64,000 nt of DNA from Campylorhamphus procurvoides. Its lineage: Eukaryota > Chordata > Aves > Passeriformes > Dendrocolaptidae. The DNA is taken from NCBI GenBank assembly GCA_013396655.1, contig WBMV01003156.1, forward strand, positions 2,809,361 through 2,873,360, given 5' to 3'. Below the pieces are notes generated by a model. It saw nothing but the letters and a program-made list of their open reading frames with translations. It was not told where the DNA came from and made no database searches. Positions 13,090-23,225 of the stretch are shown here, piece by piece (the first letter of the stretch is position 1; each line of letters starts with the position of its first letter). Made by a program: the position numbers and the translations under genes.

Positions 13090-16000
13090 AAGCCACCTCC
13101 ATAGATGACCTCAGGTTCTGAAGAGGTGCCTGACAGGGGGTACCACCAAAGAAATTATTCACTAGGCTTGGGTATCAGCTTTCAGCAGTAACATAATTTA
13201 AAAAGATGTGGGTTATTCAATATCAAAACTACACTCTCTACAAGTATCTTTTTTTTAAGGTTTTTATTAGGGAGCCATCTTCCACTTATGGCAAATTATA
13301 AATTATATGATCCATTAAATACCACAGAGTTGTCTTTGTCAGTGACACATTTTTGTTGGCAGCTGCTCATGCTGAATTTAATGTGTTTGACAGAGACTGC
13401 ACTAAGAATCAGGCTGAAACTCACATGAAGTTTTGTATGAGAAAGTCCCTGAACAATATCTTTTTTCACAGTCTTTAGACAGAGTCAAAATTTTAAACAC
13501 ATCTATTTATGCAAATTAACTGTGCTGTTAATCATAAAAATACTTCTTAATAGAATATTAAAATAAAGCATTAATTGGAAAACATTTCTTTATTCCTTCA
13601 AGACAATTCTGCTAAGTTGTATTCTCAGAGGAAATTTAAAACAGAGCCAAATGGGCATTTTAAGCATTTAGACACAAGGTGTTTGCCATAATTCATATAT
13701 TTTCCAGTCACTTCAACATTTCCAGCTTTTTTTATGCCTCACTGCCTGCGAAGTCAGTCAGCTTCCAAATCTCAAACATCACTTATTAAAGCTAAAGATT
13801 TATACACTAAGCAGAACTTTCTCCCCTGTTGTGGAGTTCTCTTAATTGGTATGATCCCATGTGTGTGTCTTTCCAACTCAGTTACAATACATAACCAAAA
13901 ATTACTTCTACAGACAAAAAAAAAAAAGAAAATAAAGTGATTTTTTTTTTCCTTTTAATATCTAGCTGTTTTTAGATGCACACTCATTTTCTTGCAGGGC
14001 CTAAACCAAAGCTCAGTGAATTCAATGGAAAGACTCATCAGCTTCAATAGCATGGGAGCAGGCTCATAACACACCATATGCCAAGTATGAAAGTATCCAT
14101 CTGTCACTGATCCATATCTTGTTATTGTTATGTGCATTACAACAAGGGATTAATTTTCTAAGAGATGAATCTTGTAAAGGAGTTGCTGGAGGAATTTATA
14201 AACACGGGTTTATAAATATACAAGCACACTGTAAAGGAGGCAAACATCATGCAAGTCAGCAGTGCTACCATGAGCATCTGACAGTGTTTTGTGCTCACCT
14301 CCACAGTTGTGCAGAGAAGGTGCACTGTAACCTATGGGCTCAGGCCTCTGACTTTTGGCTTGCCAGTATATTTATAACTGATGGATATTTCACAGCAAGT
14401 GAGTGTCAAGCAAAAATTTATGTGACCTGCATACACAGGAAGAGAGAACTCGGCAGCAGAGTGGTGTGACAGCCGTCAGGATCCCTTCACTGATAGCCAG
14501 CATCAATCTCACAGGGGCATCAACACTCTAGCCTATTAAATTGAGCTATCTGCCCTTATTTTGCATGAAAAAGCATAGGACATTTTCCCTAATCACAGAA
14601 GTGTGATGGCACAGGTCGCTTTATAAAAGCATGCTTACAGAAGCATAAAGGTCTCCCTGCAATTAAGGATCTTACTTGTTTAGTTAATTACCCTTTTCAA
14701 CATTTCCCTACATGTTGGCAAACACACAGAGACCTCAAAACACAAGAGCAGAAGGCGGGCACTAATCTGAAGACTCCTCACCATCTCCTTTCTTTCCAAG
14801 ATGAATAGGTTGCATTTGAGAGAATGCTGCAAAGTTTTTTTACAAACCCAATCACTTCTGCTCACACGTTAAGAAAGGCAGAAGCAATACTACTCTAAAA
14901 GTGAAGGTCATGATGAGTGCGCTCCTATATTTAGATGCTCAACTGAACTGTGGAAAGCCCCAATGAATTAGCCCCAAAACCTCACTGCCTCTCCCCCTTC
15001 TCTCAAAACAGCCCACACAGCCAGCTGGTGTCCAACTCACCCCTACAGCCTCTTCCCCCAGGTGACAAGAGCTGCTAACCAGCAACCTGTATGCAGTCTC
15101 CACTCCCCAATACCTCCTAATAACTACCAGTGCCTCCCTTCCACCCCCTTCAGTCCTTCACTTCTCTACACACCAGCCCTCCTTTCATGTTCCTCTTTCC
15201 CCATCTTGCATTCCTGCATACCCCTTGTTACACCAGTGACACACTCACAAACATCCCCATTCAATGTTTATTCCCCAAGTATAATCGTACCTGACCTTTG
15301 ATAAATTCCAATTTCTGCTGCATTAACACAATGCATGTGACCTAAAATGCCTTTCTTATTACAGGCAGGAATCATACTCAGGAGGACAGATAAAAAGTAG
15401 GTCTGATTAAAACAGCCTTCACAGTAACAGAGCTTGCTTAGGGATGCAACTTGTTTTATAAACCTTGAAATGGTTTTTGGGGTTTGGTTCCAGTTATTTG
15501 AAACAACCTTCTGTGTTTCGCCTTTGGCAAAGCTCACCTGTTCATACACCACCTGCTGAACCAACAGGTAGAAATTCATACTAGGGGTTATAGCTTATCC
15601 AAATCCAAAAGGAACACGTGTTTTGATGAAATCTATTTCATACTTTAGTCCGCCAGTCTTCTCAAAGGCTATCTCATTATCTAATATATACAAGAGATTA
15701 ACATATCAAAATACTGACTTCAGAATGATGAAGCTTCACAAAATCTTGTTTTGCTATACACTGAGAGCAATTCTATATAGTGTTTGGACAAAGGGCAACA
15801 GGTTAGATGAAAGCTGTTCCAGATACTGGGCCGTTTATACCACTAGCATCCAACCATTCAGCATGTCCTCTTTCAATGCAGGAAAAAATATAGGAAAAAG
15901 GATATATTTGTCATTTCATCAACTACAGCAGCTAACCAACTAAAATACCCTGCAACCTTTTCATCAGTACTGCAGGCAGAATATCTACTGTATTATGCAC

Positions 16001-17184
16001 CTGTCCTGGTCATATTGCAGATGGCAGAGGAGCAACGAAGAAGGAACCTGAATGACGAAGGAGAATTTTATGCACTAAGCAGGTCATAGAGATACAAGAT
16101 TAAGACTGGTGTTAACCTTACAGAGCAGAATGAAAATTAAAAAGCATATCCCAGCATTGCACAATTCAGTCCCATCTATTAAAAAAAAAAAAAAAAGTTC
16201 TCCAAAAAGACCCAGAACATTCTCAGTATATTCTCTTACTGTACTGTCCATCCATATAAAAGAAACCATATTTAGGAAACTCTGGCCCTAAAGAACTGGA
16301 AACTACATGTGCTTTTGCACATCATGTTATCCTTCTCTTCTTAATTTACCAGATTGTGAACCTGTCTATTACCCACAAAAACCACCACTCTTTCTCCACT
16401 TTCTCAAAATTGAACAAAGATTTTTGCTGTTACTGTGAGGATACAGAATTTTGATCTACCAGGGTAATATTTGAGCTCCTTGAAATCAGAGTGATTGCTT
16501 TTCATTAGTATTTACAAGGATGGGGTTCTCCCTCTTCATTTCTCAGGGGAATAATGAGTTTTACAGGAAAAATAAACCCAGTTCCATATCAATTTCTTGT
16601 CCTAAGATGGAATCCTTTCCCTGTTTTGCTGGTTTTAATAAGCAAACTGACCTCATTTTCCTGCTTCTCATTTAGAAGAGATATTACCACCCTTTCTCCC
16701 CCTGAAAACTTGTGTCTTTCTTACAGGAACATGCATTGGAAATGCGCATTACCTTTACAGTTCAGAAAAGAGGGATGGAGATGTCAGTGCACACATGGGA
16801 TATCCTTACTGAAAATTACTTAAGACTAGGAAACTAAATACAAAACTCAGGACCAGTTTGAATTCTACATTCTGGCTTTGTGTTAGGACAACATTCCCTT
16901 GGAAAAAAAACAACATAGAAAAGCTGATTAAGAACTGATCATCTCTTAAATAAAAGATTGAAATCCTTTGCTTTTTGTATGTCTTGACATTTTTTCCCCC
17001 GGGTTCAAAAAATTATTTTGAAATTTATCATTACTGAGTAATTGATGTTACTGAAATTATGGACCCCAATTGGTGATGTTATTTCACCAGAGATGTCAGT
17101 ATTCCTACAGGCATCACTAGACTGGATCTCTTATTAGTTGAGAGGCACTAGTTTATTACAGAACCAGTTGCTGGGTTACTAACC
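13090..17184. other. Unannotated A+T-rich DNA
   Basis: No gene is recognised. A 116-codon plus frame at 14119-14469 has no familiar motif. From about 14990 to 15260 the plus strand is rich in C and T. A run of 16 A lies at 16181-16196. A donor-like GAACAG/GTGAGC on the minus strand near 15538 has only a very close acceptor and is not called an exon. Confidence 0.5.
16181..16196 (+). repeat. Poly(A) run of 16
   Basis: Sixteen consecutive A residues. No retroposed gene body is seen immediately upstream on the plus strand, so it is treated as a simple repeat and not as the tail of a retrocopy. Confidence 0.8.
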
Positions 17185-17318
17185 CTGCATCTGTCTTCCA
17201 ATGGGTGACCTGTGACCAGTGAGTTGCAAGTACAGCATTGACTTTGTTGTTCTGTATCTGTCTTCCAATGGGTGACCCGTGACCAGTGAGTTGCAAGTAC
17301 AGCATTGACTTTGTTGTT
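17185..17318 (+). repeat. Tandem duplication, two 67-bp copies
   Basis: The unit at 17185-17251 is repeated directly at 17252-17318. The two copies differ at only two positions (GCAT against GTAT near the start, and CCTGTG against CCCGTG), so the duplication is recent relative to the surrounding old repeats. Each copy contains the inverted-looking CAATGGGTGAC and the string AGTTGCAAGTACAGC. No function is evident. Confidence 0.95.
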
Positions 17319-18590
17319 CAAAGAGCCCCATGGGTATCCAGTCAATAGCACAACAGAGACAAAGAACAATTAGTGCTTACTTGTGTTTGTCAGCAGAGCT
17401 AATGCAGAACAAATCCAAACTTTTCAACCTGTCTGTATAACATCATAAAAGTCATTGATATTATGTTGCATTGAATCAGCTGGGTTTCTTTTCTCGATTT
17501 TATTTTTTTTCTATTTTCAGAAGCATACTTTATCAGAACTGCATTTATTATTCATATTGAAGTCCTGGCTCAAGACTCACTGTGCTAGTCTTTTACAAAA
17601 CACTGATGAAAGATGGTTCTGGATCGCAGAATTTACAGTCTACAAGACAGATGAAAGATGAGTATAAAGAAGTCTGCACTGAGAAACATGACTGTTCAGT
17701 GTGCCAGAAATTGCCTCAGCACAGTGATTGCTAAAGAGGTTACACCGGTCCCCATGCTCATTTCACCTAATTTTTAAGCGAGAACACTGTCGAGTGCCAG
17801 GGTTTTCATATGGAGAGCACGTTCCTTAAACTGCACCTGAGATACACCCATCTCACACAAAAGCCCCAAAATCAGTAGTTTAAGCTGATAATTAGCCTTC
17901 AGAAAGAAATTATTGCAGTCACTTCCCCGCTCATTTAGATTTCAATTGGTGAGAGGAGAACAAGAAGTCATAAGTAAGTTATAAACTTACATGACAAATT
18001 GCTTAGAAATGCTGGGTGTTTTTTCTCCTGAATCCATCACTTACCATCTCCCAAGAGATCATTCTATATGAAATTATACCTGGATGAGTGCCTTAATTGT
18101 GCATTTTGCTTCATTTTCTCTTTGTAGTTTCTGTTCATTTTATAGATGGAAACCAATACTGCTAATCTATGTCATTGTTTTCTGTAACTTCCATTTGGAT
18201 CCAATAAAAAAACTTTATGATTGTTATCAAGTGCATTTCTTTTTCATGTCCTCATGCTTTCTGTAGTGTCAGAAAAAACTATGATAAATCTAAGGGAGAT
18301 AATTATGCCACTGACATTACATATCAAGTCTCCGATAGTAGCATACAGCTACCCTAGAGACAGGAGAATAGGGACTCATGATTGTACTACTTTTCCTCCT
18401 TTTATTTCAGAAGAAAAGCCTCTGCAATAGGTTATCCACCTTACTGTTTAATTAAGCTAAGAAATCAATACTAAGCTACAGTTTGATTTAAGTACCATTC
18501 AGCTCTTTTATTCCTTCAACAACTTTAAGTTCAACATTTGGATGACCAGTCTGATGGTTGGCATTTTACCAGAACAGCTGCTGTTCCATA
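17319..18590. other. Unannotated A+T-rich DNA
   Basis: No gene is recognised. It contains the small hairpin at 17967-17995. A minus-strand donor-like GAGATG/GTAAGTG lies near 18045, with no matching acceptor that I trust. Confidence 0.5.
17967..17995. repeat. Short inverted repeat (hairpin)
   Basis: The arms are GTCAT-AA-GTAAGTT and AACTTAC-ATGAC around a three-base ATA centre. That makes 12 paired bases with a two-base bulge on one side. It is too short for a microRNA precursor, and both arms are A+T-rich, so chance is possible. Confidence 0.6.
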
Positions 18591-18678
18591 GGTTTGGTTT
18601 TTTGGTGTTTTTTTTTTTTGTTTTTTTTTGTTTGTTTGTTTTTTTGTTTGTTTTGTTTTGTTGTTTTTTTTTTTTTTT
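18591..18678 (+). repeat. T/G-only low-complexity tract
   Basis: These 88 bases contain only T and G on the plus strand, mostly runs of T broken by single G or GG, with TTTG steps. The tract ends just before a G-rich stretch. About 330 bases further on lies an A/C tract of complementary character. Confidence 0.95.
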
Positions 18679-18682
18679 AAGA

Positions 18683-18706
18683 GGAGGGGTTGGGGCTGGT
18701 TGGTGG
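18683..18706 (+). other. Possible two-tetrad G-quadruplex motif
   Basis: Six closely spaced G-runs (GG, GGGG, GGGG, GG, GG, GG) have loops of one or two bases. This satisfies a two-layer G-quadruplex pattern. It follows directly on the T/G tract. Whether it folds is unknown. Confidence 0.4.
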
Positions 18707-18995
18707 AGTGTGGATATGCACAAACTACCACTACTACTGGAAGCATACTCAGAGCATATTCTGCCTTTACCAAAATTCCCTGTTTCTGCATTTTTGGACG
18801 ACGAGATCCCTGACATTTCTAGAAAAGGGTTCCAAAGGAACTAGACCTACAAGGCAGTGCAACTTGAGTATTAATAAGGAAAAAAGTACAAAAAGTCTTC
18901 AGTAAAAACACAAACTTCCTGATTTACCAGATCAATCTCAGAACACACACCACACCTGCATCTTCAGTTTAGGGGGCAGGGTGAAATGGGAGGGG

Positions 18996-19158
18996 AAAAA
19001 AAATAAACAAAACAAACCAAGAAACCCAAAAAACCCAAACAAAAAAAACACCAAAAAACCACAAACCCAAAAAACCAAAACAAACCAAAACCCACACAAA
19101 AACCAACCAAAAAACCAAATACACAGACCAGAAAAAAAACCCACAAACACCAAAAAAC
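18996..19158 (+). repeat. A/C-rich low-complexity tract
   Basis: This tract is almost purely A and C, with an uninterrupted A/C-only core at 19022-19119. It is built from CCAAAA, CCCAAA and ACAAA steps. On the complementary strand it is T/G-rich, like the tract at 18591-18678, so the two form an imperfect inverted pair. Open frames through it are artefacts. Confidence 0.95.
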
Positions 19159-21479
19159 TTCAGCATATTTGTTGCTTCAGATCAATCCACTAAAGAGAAT
19201 AGGGGTTTTTTTAAAGCTTAATTTTTTCCTGAAACTTTACACAATAGCTGAATGTGAGGGGAGAAAAAATAAAAAATAAAGTAGACACTTTATTGTATCC
19301 TACAGCTTTGCCTGAAGGTAGGTAAAGGTGATAATGAGAAACATCTCCATAGCTGCATTCTGAGGGAAACCATTCTCAAAAATGGCTTCTGGGAAAAGCA
19401 AGATCACTACTGTATACTGCTTCAAAATGTTCTTTTTATAGCACCACTTCCTACGATACTAAAGCTTCTGACAATATAACCAAATATACACCAATAAAAA
19501 TAGAGCTTTTTGTAATTAACACTTGATGAAGTATTTCATACTTAATTTAAACTGGTTAAAAGATGAGTAACATCCACTTAGACAAATATTGCTGCCTCAA
19601 GTTGGAAATTGTGGGGAAGAAAAAAAAAAAGTCCTGCACTACCAAAAGTGTCTTCAAAGTAAAGCATAATCTTGCTACATGGTATTTCTAGTAAGGTGGT
19701 CTGTCTTTACTTCCCTGGTGGTGACAGCTCATGATACCCAGAACATGTCTGAAGTGATAACTAAAGATATCTGCCTCATTTGAAATACAGAAGTATAAAA
19801 ATTGAGTATGCATAAGGCCATAACCTAAGATGTCTAACATTTTAGGGTACCTTTTCACTGAAAACTAGAAAAGAGTGTTAAATTTAAATGCAGACAATTA
19901 TTTGAGATCATATTTTCAGCAGTTTTGAAAAGTCATTTCTCATTTTTTCTTCATTTCTCTCACACAATGAACTTACTCAGACAAGCATATTTTCCATTGA
20001 TAATGTCAGGTTTAAAATATTCAGGACACTTTGGGAGAGGAAAACAACAGCATTCAGGCACACACACAAAAAATGCTCACATTTGTTTCTTTCTGTAAGG
20101 AAAAGTACTCACATTTCAACTTGGGTATGGTTTTTGTTGTTGGGTTTTCTTGTTTGGTTTTTTTTCCAGTGAAAAACAAGAAGTAAACCTTGGTTAGCTT
20201 GGAGAGGCTGAAAGAACTTCGTTCTCTTTCATCCCACCTATTCCCCTTGTTGAATACCAGTTTTGAGATGCTTATGTAAAGATCTCATTTTAAGATTCAA
20301 AGACTGTTTGCCCACTTTCCAGTGGCAGATTTATGCGTAAATGTATGACTTGGACGTAGTTATTAAGAAGGCTCCAGGAAATATATACACACAGCTATGC
20401 TTTTTGGGGGGAAGTTTCTTCTTTAATAAACTGAACACACAACAGGCCACTTATCACCCCTCTGTAAATCAGATACCTTGTTGCAGGCACAGTTGCTTAG
20501 ATACAGAGTAATCGTGGCAAGTGAATAATCAAATTATCAATAACATACACGATTGCATCCTATTATTGAAACAGTCGATTGAACTAATTTTTATATTAGT
20601 TAGAAAAGAGACATTTACAATTTACTGAGCAATATGAGATACCAAATAACTTCATTAAATCCACATTAGTAGACATTTTAAGATTTTTTTTTTTCATTGC
20701 AGATACATAGGAAGCACCAATTGTTCTCTTTGCAACAATAATTGCAGGAACTACTCATGTAAAGTATCTCTCCAGTTATTCTGAAATAAACACTCAACTA
20801 AGCGTTTCACAAATTGTTATTCTTGATACAAGGTAGACCCTTATGCAACAAACTTACAATGTAACCATCTGAAACCACTCTGTTTCCATCGATTTTACTG
20901 CATTTGACAACAGTGTGAAACTGAAAAGATGGGGGAAGTTCAGCTTGGAGCAGAGATGATTAATGCAAGACAGAATAAAGGTGCACAAAATAACATATGG
21001 GAGAGAAAACACAAATTAGGCACTTCTAATTGTGGTGCCTCCTAATGCAAGAACAATGCCAATCAATGAATCTGAAAAGCAGACATTTTAAATTGATGAA
21101 GAAAATCTGTTTACATAAGCTATAATTAATCTGTGAAAATCACGTTAAAGTAAAAAAAATCTTCAGTTTATTGGAAAAAATACAGATAATGAGAACATCT
21201 ACTGGTATTTAACAGGATAAGTAAAATAAAATGATCATTGAGTGTTGGGAGCTATAGAGGGGCCTAAAGGAAGCCAGTTTTTAAAAAGAACAACTTATTC
21301 CATCCTAATCAAGCAAAATACTTATTATGTTCCTCTTTGAGCTCTCTTAGAGCTTACTATTGACAAACACCTATTAGAGTATACAGGTGACTGTTCTAAG
21401 TTGACATAACACTTTGGAGTTCACAGTGTTTCAGAAAGCATCTATAAGGTCCTTAATCTCATTGATTGACTCTCAGATG
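19159..21479. other. Unannotated A+T-rich DNA, possibly conserved non-coding in part
   Basis: No gene or repeat family is recognised. The parts from about 20440 to 20700 and from 20930 to 21190 are A+T-rich, non-repetitive and dense in TAAT and ATTA cores. That resembles vertebrate developmental enhancers, but it is also common in A+T-rich DNA. The hairpin at 21015-21046 lies here. Confidence 0.45.
21015..21046. repeat. Inverted repeat with AGGCAC/GTGCCT arms
   Basis: ATTAGGCAC and GTGCCTCCTAAT pair around an 11-base loop. The inner six bases match perfectly and a three-base bulge separates the outer ATTAGG pairing. It sits in an A+T-rich non-repetitive block. Confidence 0.55.
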
Positions 21480-23225
21480 ACCCAGGAGAATGAGAATACA
21501 GATATTGCCTGAGCATGCAGGGACAATGTCAGGAAAGCCAAGCCAGTGGTGAATCTGATAAGACATGCAAGGGGCAACAACAAAGGCTCTATGCATAGAG
21601 CGGCAGCAAAAGGAAGACTGGGGAAAAAGTAGGTCTGCTGCTGAATGGAACAGGTAATCCAGTGTCAAAGGACACAGAGACAACACTGCTCAAGACCTTC
21701 CTCACTTCTGTCTTTACTGGTAAGTGTGGAAGTTGGTAACCATAGGTCTCTGACACAAGCTGGGGAATCCAGAATACAGAGATTCAAGGCAGGGAACCAT
21801 TTAAACAAGATGGAGAGATGTAAGTTCATGGGACTTGATGGTTTGCCACTCAAAAGTGCTAAGGAAATATGCCAATGTCATTGCATGGCCACAGTCCATA
21901 GTCTTTGACTTTGTGACCAGAAGAGGTTTCTACAAGAGAAATCAGATACTACTTATGAATTCCACAATGGCAAGGAGGGAGATTTGGGCAACTATAAGCT
22001 AGTTAACTTCACATTGATCCCTGGGACAACAATGGAGCAATAATCCTGGAATCCATCATCAAACACATTAGAAAGACAGGGACAAGAAGGTGCCTGGACA
22101 CAGACAGCAAGTAGCCACAGAGTTAATATCATGCTTTAGCAATCTAATAGCCTTCTGTGATGAAAAGACTGGTTAACTGGGTAAGAGGGAACAGCTGACA
22201 TTTATCTTTATTTTGGCACAGGTTTCAACACTCCAAACACACTTAGAGATGAAATTAGGTGGACTAAAAACTGATTTAAATGACAAGTCAAAGGTTTGTG
22301 ATCAGCAGCACAATGTGCAGCTGAAGACCTGTCATCAGTGGTGTACCCCAGGCCTTGATACTGGAGGCAGTACAACAGTACTCTAATCTCTTTGTTAGTA
22401 ACCTGGATGAGGGGCAGGAAGCTCCCACAGCAACTTGGCAGATGACATAACTACAAGTGGTTGATACATTAGATGTTTGTGCTGCCACTCAGAGAGACCT
22501 CGACAGGCTGAAGAAATGGGCTGAAGGGAGGCTTCTGAAGTTCAGCTGATGAAAATGCCAAGTCCTGCACCTGGAGAGGAATAACCTCAGGCATCAGTTC
22601 AGGCTAAGTAATAGGGAAAACACTGGTATTCCTGATGGACATCAGGATAAGAAGCAAAGGTGACAAACAGCACTCTGGTCTGAATTAGACAAAGCATCAC
22701 CAGCAGGCTGAGGGAAGTGATTCTTCCTCTCTCCTCAATACTGGTGAGACACATCCAGAGTGCTGTGTCTAACTCTAGCATCCCAGTACAAGAGAGACAT
22801 GAACATATCAGAGTAAGTCCAGTGAAGGGCCACAAAGATGACTAATGGACTGGAGCATCTGTCTCATGATGAGGGGCTAAGAAAGGTGTCTGGGTCTATT
22901 CAGCCTAGAGATGACAAAGTTCAAGTAAATTCAAGGGGAATCTTATCAGTGTTTATAAATAACTAGCAGAGGGAGTAAAGATGACAGAGCCAGACTCTTC
23001 TCAGTTGTTCCCAGCAGCAGGAACAGAGGCAATAAGTACAAACAGAAACACAAGAAAATCCATTTACTTTAAATACAGCAAAGGTAGTCTACCATTAGAG
23101 ACATTCAAAACACGAGTGGACACAGCTCTGACTGCCCTGCTCTTGGCTGACCCTGCTCTAATCAAAGGATTGACCAGATGATCTGCAGAGGTGTCTTCCT
23201 GTCTCTGCCAGCCTGTGAATCCAAA
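21480..23225 (+). mobile_element. CR1 LINE, long degenerate copy (linker, RT, 3' end)
   Basis: This is a 5'-truncated, heavily mutated CR1 in plus orientation, about 1.75 kb. Segments recognisable in order are: the endonuclease-RT linker (SKRKTGEKVGLLLN-like at about 21605-21645 and LKTFLTSVFTGK at about 21690-21724); the GLDG block at about 21834-21845; GNYKLVNFT at about 21987-22013; NLIAF at about 22142-22156; the decayed YLDF block near 22200; the NLDEG block at about 22400-22414; and the catalytic FADD box as LADD at 22435-22446. The thumb and 3' untranslated end run to about 23220, ending in the GACCAGATGATCT...TGTGAATCC tail. Many stops and shifts destroy the frame. It is more diverged than the copy at 12230. 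Known family biology: self-mobilising LINE of amniotes. Confidence 0.93.

Noticed and set aside
14119..14469. 116-codon plus-strand open frame
   Set aside because: No motif, no plausible splice sites at its ends, and composition like the flanks.
15520..15565. Minus-strand donor GAACAG/GTGAGC with a close acceptor as an exon
   Set aside because: The only nearby acceptor leaves an exon of under 25 bases. Probably chance.
18508..19193. Many open frames through the T/G and A/C tracts (Phe/Leu/Val- or Lys/Asn/Pro-rich)
   Set aside because: Low-complexity translation artefacts.
22599..22835. Minus-strand frame with hydrophobic segments
   Set aside because: It is antisense to the CR1 reverse-transcriptase remains.
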